The translations under genes and the position numbers were made by a program. A stretch of DNA of 64,000 bases. Source: Canna indica (taxonomy: Eukaryota; Streptophyta; Magnoliopsida; Zingiberales; Cannaceae). Below the pieces are notes generated by a model, which saw nothing but the letters and a program-made list of their open reading frames with translations, was not told where the DNA came from and ran no database searches. Shown here in pieces: positions 48,291-60,122 of the stretch; within the stretch, counting starts at the first letter, position 1; every line of letters begins with the position of its first letter. The DNA lies in assembly GCA_034359265.1 (NCBI GenBank), contig CP136898.1:54053501-54117500 (forward strand). The letters run 5' to 3'.

Positions 48291-51200
48291 TTGCTGGGCG
48301 TTTTGAGCCGATACCCCGAAGTTCAATTAGTCGGCTTCGTTCAAGATTCTATTCGAAAAATTCTTGCAATTCATTGCATTAGTCTATCAAAAATAACTCG
48401 ATTAACAAATTCTCCCCCACAGTGAATGTTCTGGAGTCGGTCGGGACTCAGATTTCTGGTCGTTTCGAGTCGATACCCCGAAGTTCAATCAGTCGGCTTC
48501 GTTCAAGATTCTATTCGAAAATTCTTGCAATTCTTTGCATCAGTCAGTCAAAAATAACTCGATTAACAACTTATCCCATCACAGTGAATGTTCTGGAGTC
48601 GGTCGGGACTCAGATTGCTGGGCGTTTCCAGCCAATACCCCGAAGTTCAATCAGTCGGCTTCGTTCAAGATTCTATTCAAAAAATCTTGCAATTCTTTGC
48701 ATTAGTCTGTCAAAAATAACTCGATTAACAACTTCTCCCATCACAGTGAATGTTCTGGAATCGCCCGGGACTAAGATTTCTGGTCGTTTCGAGTCGATAC
48801 CTGAAAGTTCAATCAGTAGGCTTCGTTCAGCAATCTGTTCGAAAAACAGTGTAATTCTTTGCATTAGTCTGTCAAAAATAACTCGATTAACAACTTCTCC
48901 CATCACAGTGAATGTTCTGGAATCGCCCGGGACTCAGATTTCTGGTCGTTTCGAGTCGATACCTGAAAGTTCAATCAGTAGGCTTCGTTCAGCATTCTGT
49001 TCGAAAAACTGTGTAATTCTTTGCATTAGTCTGTCAAAAATAACTCGATTAACACCTTATCCCATCACAGTGAATGTTCTGGAGTTGCTCGGGACTCAGA
49101 TTGCTGGGCGTTTCAAGCCGATACCCCGAAGTTCAATCAGTCGGCTTCGTTCAAGATTCTATTCGAAATATCTTGCAATTCTTTGCATTAGTCTATCAAA
49201 AATAACTCGATTAACAAATTCTCCCATCACAGTGAATGTTCTGGAGTCGGTCGAGACTCAGATTTCTGGTCGTTTCGAGTCGATACCCCGAAGTTCAATC
49301 AGTCGGCTTCGTTCAAGATTCTATTCGAAAATTCTTGCAATTCTTTGCATCAGTCAGTCAAAAATAACTCGATTAACAACTTATCCCATCACAGTGAATG
49401 TTCTGGAGTCGGTCGGGACTCAGATTGCTGGGCGTTTCCAGCCAATACCCCGAAGTTCAATCAGTCGGCTTCGTTCAAGATTCTATTCAAAAAATCTTGC
49501 AATTCTTTGCATTAGTCTGTCAAAAATAACTCGATTAACAACATCTCCCATCACAGTGAATGTTCTGGAATCGCCCGGGACTAAGATTTCTGGTCGTTTC
49601 GAGTCGATACCTGAAAGTTCAATCAGTAGGCTTCGTTCAGCAATCTGTTCGAAAAACCGTGTAATTCTTTGCATTAGTCTGTCAAAAATAACTCGATTAA
49701 CAACTTCTCCCATCACAGTCAATGTTCTGGAGTTGCTCGGGACTCAGATTGCTGGGCCTTTCGAGCCGATACCCCGAAGTTCAATCAGTCGGCTTCGTTC
49801 AAGATTCTATTCGAAATATCTTGCAATTCTTTGCATTAGTCTCTCAAAAATAACTCGATTAACAACTTATCCCATCACAGTGAACGTTCTGGAGTCGGTC
49901 GGGACTCAGATTGCTGGGCGTTTTGAGCCGATACCCCGAAGTTCAATTAGTCGGCTTCGTTCAAGATTCTATTCGAAAAATTCTTGCAATTCATTGCATT
50001 AGTCTATCAAAAATAACTCGATTAACAAATTCTCCCATCACAGTGAATGTTCTGGAGTCGGTCGGGACTCAGATTTCTGGTCGTTTCGAGTCGATACCCC
50101 GAAGTTCAATCAGTCGGCTTCGTTCAAGATTCTATTCGAAAATTCTTGCAATTCTTTGCATCAGTCAGTCAAAAATAACTCGATTAACAACTTATCCCAT
50201 CACAGTGAATGTTCTGGAGTCGGTCGGGACTCAGATTGCTGGGCGTTTCCAGCCAATACCCCGAAGTTCAATCAGTCGGCTTCGTTCAAGATTCTATTCA
50301 AAAAATCTTGCAATTCTTTGCATTAGTCTGTCAAAAATAACTCGATTAACAACTTCTCCCATCACAGTGAATGTTCTGGAATCGCCCGGGACTAAGATTT
50401 CTGGTCGTTTCGAGTCGATACCTGAAAGTTCAATCAGTAGGCTTCGTTCAGCAATCTGTTCGAAAAACCGTGTAATTCTTTGCATTAGTCTATCAAAAAT
50501 AACTCGATTAACAACTTCTCCCATCACAGTGAATGTTCTGGAATCGCCCGGGACTCAGATTTCTGGTCGTTTCGAGTCGATACCTGAAAGTTCAATCAGT
50601 AGGCTTCGTTCAGCATTCTGTTCGAAAAACTGTGTAATTCTTTGCATTAGTCTGTCAAAAATAACTCGATTAACACCTTATCCCATCACAGTGAATGTTC
50701 TGGAGTTGCTCGGGACTCAGATTGCTGGGCGTTTCGAGCCGATACCCCGAAGTTCAATCAGTCGGCTTCGTTCAAGATTCTATTCGAAATATCTTGCAAT
50801 TCTTTGCATTAGTCTATCAAAAATAACTCGATTAACAAATTCTCCCATCACAGTGAATGTTCTGGAGTCGGTCGAGACTCAGATTTCTGGTCGTTTCGAG
50901 TCGATACCCCGAAGTTCAATCAGTCGTCTTCGTTCAAGATTCTATTCGAAAATTCTTGCAATTCTTTGCATCAGTCAGTCAAAAATAACTCGATTAACAA
51001 CTTATCCCATCACAGTGAATGTTCTGGAGTCGGTCGGGACTCAGATTGCTGGGCGTTTCCAGCCAATACCCCGAAGTTCAATCAGTCGGCTTCGTTCAAG
51101 ATTCTATTCAAAAAATCTTGCAATTCTTTGCATTAGTCTGTCAAAAATAACTCGATTAACAACTTCTCCCATCACAGTGAATGTTCTGGAATCGCCCGGG

Positions 51201-51531
51201 ACTAAGATTTCTGGTCGTTTCGAGTCGATACCTGAAAGTTCAATCAGTAGGCTTCGTTCAGCAATCTGTTCGAAAAACCGTGTAATTCTTTGCATTAGTC
51301 TGTCAAAAATAACTCGATTAACAACTTCTCCCATCACAGTGAATGTTCTGGAGTTGCTCGGGACTCAGATTGCTGGGCCTTTCGAGCCGATACCCCGAAG
51401 TTCAATCAGTCGGCTTCGTTCAAGATTCTATTCGAAATATCTTGCAATTCTTTGCATTAGTCTGTCAAAAATAACTCAATTAACAACTTATCCCATCACA
51501 GTGAACATTCTGGAGTCGGTCGGGACTCAGA
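48291..51531 (+). repeat. Two tandem 10-mers, related to 22354-25595
   Basis: f anchors are 48291, 49911 and 51532. The 48291 unit has acaccttatccc with tttcaagccg and the gtcaatgttc variant in its last c. The 49911 unit has acaccttatccc with tttcgagccg and ends in actcaattaac and gaacattctgg. The 22354 and 23975 units show the same pair of states in the same order, so a block of at least ~3.2 kb was copied between sites ~25.9 kb apart. The 48291 unit also has a private gaaaaacagtg near 48,841. Confidence 0.83.
48409..48422 (+). other. Single-base net deletion in the conserved cccatcacag block
   Basis: This copy reads attctcccccacagtg, where neighbours read attctcccatcacagtg. An 'at' is replaced by one c, a net loss of one base. 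The f-to-f distance 48291-49911 is accordingly 1620 instead of 1621. It is not seen in the related 10-mer at 22354, so it is private to this copy. Confidence 0.88.
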
Positions 51532-53314
51532 TTGCTGGGCGTTTTGAGCCGATACCCCGAAGTTCAATTAGTCGGCTTCGTTCAAGATTCTATTCGAAAA
51601 ATTCTTGCAATTCATTGCATTAGTCTATCAAAAATAACTCGATTAACAAATTCTCCCATCACAGTGAATGTTCTGGAGTCGGTCGGGACTCAGATTTCTG
51701 GTCGTTTCGAGTCGATACCCCGAAGTTCAATCAGTCAGCTTCGTTCAAGATTCTATTCAAAAATTCTTGCAATTCTTTGCATCAGTCAGTCAAAAATAAC
51801 TCGATTAACAACTTATCCCATCACAGTGAATGTTCTGGAGTCGGTCGGGACTCAGATTGCTGGGCGTTTCCAGCCAATACCCCGAAGTTCAATCAGTCGG
51901 CTTCGTTCAAGATTCTATTCAAAAAATCTTGCAATTCTTTGCATTAGTCTGTCAAAAATAACTCGATTAACAACTTCTCCCATCACAGTGAATGTTCTGG
52001 AATCGCCCGGGACTAAGATTTCTGGTCGTTTCGAGTCGATACCTGAAAGTTCAATCAGTAGGCTTCGTTCAGCAATCTGTTCGAAAAACCGTGTAATTCT
52101 TTGCATTAGTCTGTCAAAAATAACTCGATTAACAACTTCTCCCATCACAGTGAATGTTCTGGAATCGCCCGGGACTCAGATTTCTGGTCGTTTCGAGTCG
52201 ATACCTGAAAGTTCAATCAGTAGGCTTCGTTCAGCATTCTGTTCGAAAAACTGTGTAATTCTTTGCATTAGTCTGTCAAAAATAACTCGATTAACAACTT
52301 ATCCCATCACAGTGAATGTTCTGGAGTTGCTCGGGACTCAGATTGCTGGGCGTTTCGAGCCGATACCCCGAAGTTCAATCAGTCGGCTTCGTTCAAGATT
52401 CTATTCGAAATATCTTGCAATTCTTTGCATTAGTCTATCAAAAATAACTCGATTAACAAATTCTCCCATCACAGTGAATGTTCTGGAGTCGGTCGAGACT
52501 CAGATTTCTGGTCGTTTCGAGTCGATACCCCGAAGTTCAATCAGTCGGCTTCGTTCAAGATTCTATTCGAAAATTCTTGCAATTCTTTGCATCAGTCAGT
52601 CAAAAATAACTCGATTAACAACTTATCCCATCACAGTGAATGTTCTGGAGTCGGTCGGGACTCAGATTGCTGGGCGTTTCCAGCCAATACCCCGAAGTTC
52701 AATCAGTTGGCTTCGTTCAAGATTCTATTCAATAAATCTTGCAATTCCTTGCATTAGTCTGTCAAAAATAACTCGATTAACAACTTCTCCCATCACAGTG
52801 AATGTTCTGGAATCGCCCGGGACTCAGATTTCTGGTCATTTCGAGTCGATACCTGAAAGTTCAATCAGTAGGCTTCGTTCAGCAATCTGTTCGAAAAACT
52901 GTGTAATTCTTTGCATTAGTCTGTCAAAAATAACTCGATTAACAACTTATCCCATCACAGTGAATGTTCTGGAGTTGCTAGGGACTCAGATTGCTGTGCG
53001 TTTTGAGCCAATACCCCGAAGTTCAATCAGTCGGCTTCGTTCAAGATTCTATTCGAAAAATCTTGCAATTCTTTGCATTAGTTCGTCAAAAATAACTCGA
53101 TTAACAACTTCTCCCATCACAGTGAATGTTCTGGAATTGCCCGGGACTCAGATTTCTGGTCGTTTCGAGTCGATACCTGAAAGTTCAATCAGTAGGCTTC
53201 GTTCAGCATTCTATTCGAAAAATTGTGTAATTGTTTGCATTAGTTTGTCAAAAATAACTCGATTAACAACTTATCCCATCATAGTGAATGTTCTGGAGTT
53301 GCTCGGGACTCAGA
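51532..53314 (+). repeat. Chimeric 11-mer HOR, B-to-C transition
   Basis: The order is f-d-a-b-e-c-d-a-b-c-e (1783 bp). The first half is domain B (gttttgagccg f, cagtcagcttcg d, ctaagattt b). From the a monomer near 52,680 it follows the domain C type: cagttggcttcg, ttcaataaatc, aattccttgc, ggtcatttcgag, gtgcgttttgag and ggaattgcccggg. The gtcgagactc d sits between. One private change is ttagttcgtc near 53,080. Confidence 0.82.
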
Positions 53315-56300
53315 TTGCTGGGCGTTTCGAGCCGATACCCCGAAGTTCAATCAGTCGGCTTCGTTCAAGATTCTATTCGAAAAAATCTTGCAATTCATTG
53401 CATTAGTCTATCAAAAATAACTCGATTAACAAATTCTCCCATCATAGTGAATGTTCTGGAGTCGGTCGGGACTCAGATTTCTGGTCGTTTCGATTCGATA
53501 CCCCGAAGTTCAATCAGTCGGCTTCGTTCAAGATTCTATTCTAAAATTCTTGCAATTCTTTGCATCAGTCAGTCAAAAATAACTCGATTAACAACTTATC
53601 CCATCACAGTGAATGTTCTGGAGTCGGTCGGGACTCAGATTGCTGGGCGTTTCCAGCCAATACCCCGAAATTCAATCAGTCGGCTTCGTTCAAGATTCTT
53701 TTCAAAAAATCTTGCAATTCTTTGCATTAGTCTATCAAAAATAACTCGATTAACAACTTCTCCCATCACAGTGAATGTTCTGGAATCGCCCGGGACTCAG
53801 ATTTCTGGTCGTTTCGAGTCGATACCTGAAAGTTCAATCAGTAGGCTTCGTTCAGCATTCTATTCGAAAAACTGTGTAATTCTTTGCATTAGTCTGTCAA
53901 AAATAACTCGATTAACAACTTATCCCATCACAGTGAATGTTCTGGAGTTGCTCGGGACTCAGATTGCTGGGCGTTTCGAGCCGATACCCCGAAGTTCAAT
54001 CAGTCGGCTTCGTTCAAGATTCTATTCGAAATATCTTGCAATTCTTTGCATTAGTCTATCAAAAATAACTCGATTAACAAATTCTCCCATCACAGTGAAT
54101 GTTCTGGAGTCGGTCGAGACTCAGATTTCTGGTCGTTTCGAGTCGATACCCCGAAGTTCAATCAGTCGGCTTCGTTCAAGATTCTATTCGAAAATTCTTG
54201 CAATTCTTTGCATCAGTCAGTCAAAAATAACTCGATTAACAACTTATCCCATCACAGTGAATGTTCTGGAGTCGGTCGGGACTCAGATTGCTGGGCGTTT
54301 CCAGCCAATACCCCGAAGTTCAATCAGTTGGCTTCGTTCAAGATTCTATTCAATAAATCTTGCAATTCCTTGCATTAGTCTGTCAAAAATAACTCGATTA
54401 ACAACTTCTCCCATCACAGTGAATGTTCTGGAATCGCCCGGGACTCAGATTTCTGGTCATTTCGAGTCGATACCTGAAAGTTCAATCAGTAGGCTTCGTT
54501 CAGCAATCTGTTCGAAAAACTGTGTAATTCTTTGCATTAGTCTGTCAAAAATAACTCGATTAACAACTTATCCCATCACAGTGAATGTTCTGGAGTTGCT
54601 AGGGACTCAGATTGCTGTGCGTTTTGAGCCAATACCCCGAAGTTCAATCAGTCGGCTTCGTTCAAGATTCTATTCGAAAAATCTTGCAATTCTTTGCATT
54701 AGTTTGTCAAAAATAACTCGATTAACAACTTCTCCCATCACAGTGAATGTTCTGGAATTGCCCGGGACTCAGATTTCTGGTCGTTTCGAGTCGATACCTG
54801 AAAGTTCAATCAGTAGGCTTCGTTCAGCATTCTATTCGAAAAATTGTGTAATTGTTTGCATTAGTTTGTCAAAAATAACTCGATTAACAACTTATCCCAT
54901 CATAGTGAATGTTCTGGAGTTGCTCGGGACTCAGATTGCTGGGCGTTTCGAGCCGATACCCCGAAGTTCAATCAGTCGGCTTCGTTCAAGATTCTATTCG
55001 AAAAAATCTTGCAATTCATTGCATTAGTCTATCAAAAATAACTCGATTAACAAATTCTCCCATCATAGTGAATGTTCTGGAGTCGGTCGGGACTCAGATT
55101 TCTGGTCGTTTCGATTCGATACCCCGAAGTTCAATCAGTCGGCTTCGTTCAAGATTCTATTCTAAAATTCTTGCAATTCTTTGCATCAGTCAGTCAAAAA
55201 TAACTCGATTAACAACTTATCCCATCACAGTGAATGTTCTGGAGTCGGTCGGGACTCAGATTGCTGGGCGTTTCCAGCCAATACCCCGAAATTCAATCAG
55301 TCGGCTTCGTTCAAGATTCTTTTCAAAAAATCTTGCAATTCTTTGCATTAGTCTATCAAAAATAACTCGATTAACAACTTCTCCCATCACAGTGAATGTT
55401 CTGGAATCGCCCGGGACTCAGATTTCTGGTCGTTTCGAGTCGATACCTGAAAGTTCAATCAGTAGGCTTCGTTCAGCATTCTATTCGAAAAACTGTGTAA
55501 TTCTTTGCATTAGTCTGTCAAAAATAACTCGATTAACAACTTATCCCATCACAGTGAATGTTCTGGAGTTGCTCGGGACTCAGATTGCTGGGCGTTTCGA
55601 GCCGATACCCCGAAGTTCAATCAGTCGGCTTCGTTCAAGATTCTATTCGAAATATCTTGCAATTCTTTGCATTAGTCTATCAAAAATAACTCGATTAACA
55701 AATTCTCCCATCACAGTGAATGTTCTGGAGTCGGTCGAGACTCAGATTTCTGGTCGTTTCGAGTCGATACCCCGAAGTTCAATCAGTCGGCTTCGTTCAA
55801 GATTCTATTCGAAAATTCTTGCAATTCTTTGCATCAGTCAGTCAAAAATAACTCGATTAACAACTTATCCCATCACAGTGAATGTTCTGGAGTCGGTCGG
55901 GACTCAGATTGCTGGGCGTTTCCAGCCAATACCCCGAAGTTCAATCAGTTGGCTTCGTTCAAGATTCTATTCAATAAATCTTGCAATTCCTTGCATTAGT
56001 CTGTCAAAAATAACTCGATTAACAACTTCTCCCATCACAGTGAATGTTCTGGAATCGCCCGGGACTCAGATTTCTGGTCATTTCGAGTCGATACCTGAAA
56101 GTTCAATCAGTAGGCTTCGTTCAGCAATCTGTTCGAAAAACTGTGTAATTCTTTGCATTAGTCTGTCAAAAATAACTCGATTAACAACTTATCCCATCAC
56201 AGTGAATGTTCTGGAGTTGCTAGGGACTCAGATTGCTGTGCGTTTTGAGCCAATACCCCGAAGTTCAATCAGTCGGCTTCGTTCAAGATTCTATTCGAAA

Positions 56301-56556
56301 AATCTTGCAATTCTTTGCATTAGTTTGTCAAAAATAACTCGATTAACAACTTCTCCCATCACAGTGAATGTTCTGGAATTGCCCGGGACTCAGATTTCTG
56401 GTCGTTTCGAGTCGATACCTGAAAGTTCAATCAGTAGGCTTCGTTCAGCATTCTATTCGAAAAATTGTGTAATTGTTTGCATTAGTTTGTCAAAAATAAC
56501 TCGATTAACAACTTATCCCATCATAGTGAATGTTCTGGAGTTGCTCGGGACTCAGA
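53315..56556 (+). repeat. Two near-identical 1621-bp 10-mers opened by a c/f hybrid
   Basis: f anchors are 53315, 54936 and 56557. The order is f-d-a-e-c-d-a-b-c-e. The conceptual translations of the two units are identical, and I noticed no base differences in spot checks. The opening monomer starts as c (catcatagtgaatg, gagttgctcggg) and ends as f (gaaaaaatcttgcaattcattg). In the 11-mers at 56557 and 58340 these are two separate monomers, c then f, so the 10-mer arose by losing one unit between them. Confidence 0.86.
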
Positions 56557-59500
56557 TTGCTGGGCGTTTCGAGCCGATACCCCGAAGTTCAATCAGTCGG
56601 CTTCGTTCAAGATTCTATTCGAAAAAATCTTGCAATTCATTGCATTAGTCTATCAAAAATAACTCGATTAACAAATTCTCCCATCATAGTGAATGTTCTG
56701 GAGTCGGTCGGGACTCAGATTTCTGGTCGTTTCGATTCGATACCCCGAAGTTCAATCAGTCGGCTTCGTTCAAGATTCTATTCTAAAATTCTTGCAATTC
56801 TTTGCATCAGTCAGTCAAAAATAACTCGATTAACAACTTATCCCATCACAGTGAATGTTCTGGAGTCGGTCGGGACTCAGATTGCTGGGCGTTTCCAGCC
56901 AATACCCCGAAATTCAATCAGTCGGCTTCGTTCAAGATTCTTTTCAAAAAATCTTGCAATTCTTTGCATTAGTCTATCAAAAATAACTCGATTAACAACT
57001 TCTCCCATCACAGTGAATGTTCTGGAATCGCCCGGGACTCAGATTTCTGGTCGTTTCGAGTCGATACCTGAAAGTTCAATCAGTAGGCTTCGTTCAGCAT
57101 TCTATTCGAAAAACTGTGTAATTCTTTGCATTAGTCTGTCAAAAATAACTCGATTAACAACTTATCCCATCACAGTGAATGTTCTGGAGTTGCTCGGGAC
57201 TCAGATTGCTGGGCGTTTCGAGCCGATACCCCGAAGTTCAATCAGTCGGCTTCGTTCAAGATTCTATTCGAAATATCTTGCAATTCTTTGCATTAGTCTA
57301 TCAAAAATAACTCGATTAACAAATTCTCCCATCACAGTGAATGTTCTGGAGTCGGTCGAGACTCAGATTTCTGGTCGTTTCGAGTCGATACCCCGAAGTT
57401 CAATCAGTCGGCTTCGTTCAAGATTCTATTCAAAAATTCTTGCAATTCTTTGCATCAGTCAGTCAAAAATAACTCGATTAACAACTTATCCCATCACAGT
57501 GAATGTTCTAGAGTCTGTCGGGACTCAGATTGCTGGGCGTTTCCAGCCAATACCCCGAAGTTCAATCAGTCGGCTTCGTTCAAGATTCTATTCAATAAAT
57601 CTTGCAATTCCTTGCATTAGTCTGTCAAAAATAACTCGATTAACAACTTCTCCCATCACAGTGAATGTTCTGGAATCGCCCGGGACTCAGATTTCTGGTC
57701 ATTTCGAGTCGATACCTGAAAGTTCAATCAGTAGGCTTCGTTCAGCAATCTGTTCGAAAAACTGTGTAATTCTTTGCATTAGTCTGTCAAAAATAACTCG
57801 ATTAACAACTTATCCCATCACAGTGAATGTTCTGGAGTTGCTAGGGACTCAGATTGCTGTGCGTTTCGAGCCAATACCCCGAAGTTCAATCAGTCGGCTT
57901 CGTTCAAGATTCTATTCGAAAAATCTTGCAATTTTTTGCATTAGTTTGTCAAAAATAACTCGATTAACAACTTCTCCCATCACAGTGAATGTTCTAGAAT
58001 CGCCCGGGACTCAGATTTCTGGTCGTTCCGAGTCGATACCTGAAAGTTCAATCAGTAGGCTTCGTTCAGCATTCTGTTCGAAAAATTGTGTAATTGTTTG
58101 CATTAGTTTGTCAAAAATAACTCGATTAACAACATATCCCATCATAGTGAATGTTCTGGAGTTGCTCGGGACTCAGATTGCTGGGCGTTTCGAGCCGATA
58201 CCCCGAAGTTCAATCAGTCGGCTTCGTTCAAGATTCTATTCGAAATATCTTGCAATTCTTTGCATTAGTCTGTCAAAAATAACTCGATTAACAACTTATC
58301 CCATCACAGTGAACGTTCTGGAGTCGGTCGGGACTCAGATTGCTGGGCGTTTCGAGCCGATACCCCGAAGTTCAATTAGTCGGCTTCGTTCAAGATTCTA
58401 TTCGAAAAAATCTTGCAATTCATTGCATTAGTCTATCAAAAATAACTCGATTAACAAATTCTCCCATCATAGTGAATGTTCTGGAGTCGGTCGGGACTCA
58501 GATTTCTGGTCGTTTCGATTCGATACCCCGAAGTTCAATCAGTCGGCTTCGTTCAAGATTCTATTCTAAAATTCTTGCAATTCTTTGCATCAGTCAGTCA
58601 AAAATAACTCGATTAACAACTTATCCCATCACAGTGAATGTTCTGGAGTCGGTCGGGACTCAGATTGCTGGCCGTTTCCAGCCAATACCCCGAAATTCAA
58701 TCAGTCGGCTTCGTTCAAGATTCTTTTCAAAAAATCTTGCAATTCTTTGCATTAGTCTATCAAAAATAACTCGATTAACAACTTCTCCCATCACAGTGAA
58801 TGTTCTGGAATCGCCCGGGACTCAGATTTCTGGTCGTTTCGAGTCGATACCTGAAAGTTCAATCAGTAGGCTTCGTTCAGCATTCTGTTCGAAAAACTGT
58901 GTAATTCTTTGCATTAGTCTGTCAAAAATAACTCGATTAACAACTTATCCCATCACAGTGAATGTTCTGGAGTTGCTCGGGACTCAGATTGCTGGGCGTT
59001 TCGAGCCGATACCCCGAAGTTCAATCAGTCGGCTTCGTTCAAGATTCTATTCGAAATATCTTGCAATTCTTTGCATTAGTCTATCAAAAATAACTCGATT
59101 AACAAATTCTCCCATCACAGTGAATGTTCTGGAGTCGGTCGAGACTCAGATTTCTGGTCGTTTCGAGTCGATACCCCGAAGTTCAATCAGTCGGCTTCGT
59201 TCAAGATTCAATTCGAAAATTCTTGCAATTCTTTGCATCAGTCAGTCAAAAATAACTCGATTAACAACTTATCCCATCACAGTGAATGTTCTAGAGTCGG
59301 TTGGGACTCAGATTGCTGGGCGTTTCCAGCCAATACCCCGAAGTTCAATCAGTCGGCTTCGTTCAAGATTCTATTCAATAAATCTTGCAATTCCTTGCAT
59401 TAGTCTGTCAAAAATAACTCGATTAACAACTTCTCCCATCACAGTGAATGTTCTGGAATCGCCCGGGACTCAGATTTCTGGTCATTTCGAGTCGATACCT

Positions 59501-60122
59501 GAAAGTTCAATCAGTAGGCTTCGTTCAAGATTCTATTCGAAATATCTTGCAATTCTTTGCATTAGTCTGTCAAAAATAACTCGGTTAACAACTTATCCCA
59601 TCACAGTGAATGTTCTGGAGTTGCTAGGGACTTAGATTGCTGTGCGTTTCGAGCCAATACCCCGAAGTTCAATCAGTCGGCTTCGTTCAAGATTCTATTC
59701 GAAAAATCTTGCAATTCTTTGCATTAGTTTGTCAAAAATAACTCGATTAACAACTTCTCCCATAACAGTGAATGTTCTAGAATCGCCCGGGACTCAGATT
59801 TCTGGTCGTTTCGAGTCGATACCTGAAAGTTCAATCAGTAGGCTTCGTTCAGCATTCTGTTCGAAAAATTGTGTAATTGTTTGCATTAGTTTGTCAAAAA
59901 TAACTCGATTAACAACTTATCCCATCATAGTGAATGTTCTGGAGTTGCTCGGGACTCAGATTGCTGGGCGTTTCGAGCCGATACCCCGAAGTTCAATCAG
60001 TCGGCTTCGTTCAAGATTCTATTCGAAATATCTTGCAATTCTTTGCATTAGTCTGTCAAAAATAACTCGATTAACAACTTATCCCATCACAGTGAACGTT
60101 CTGGAGTCGGTCGGGACTCAGA
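56557..60122 (+). repeat. Two 1783-bp 11-mers, second with E/R hybrid monomer
   Basis: f anchors are 56557, 58340 and 60123. The first is f-d-a-e-c-d-a-b-c-e-c. The second has, in place of b, a hybrid near 59,420-59,580 that begins E-group (ggaatcgcccggg, cctgaaag, cagtagg) and switches within ggcttcgttca to R-group c (agattctattcgaaatatc). The next c has gacttagattg, a C-to-T change creating TAG at 59633-59635, and its preceding block reads actcggttaac. Confidence 0.82.

Larger units (their letters stand above)
11973..52700 (+). repeat. Domain B: short homogenised HORs (core)
   Basis: Domain B is marked by b monomers with gggactaagatttctgg, first near 12,616 and last near 52,013, and by f monomers with gcgttttgagccg. 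HORs are 4-, 5-, 6- and 10-mers (649, 811, 973 and 1621 bp), all built on the series f-d-a-b. Copies of a given HOR differ by only a few bases. The left edge is a sharp deletion junction at 11,971-11,973. The right edge is gradual, inside the chimeric HOR opening at 51,532, so 52,700 is approximate. Confidence 0.85.
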
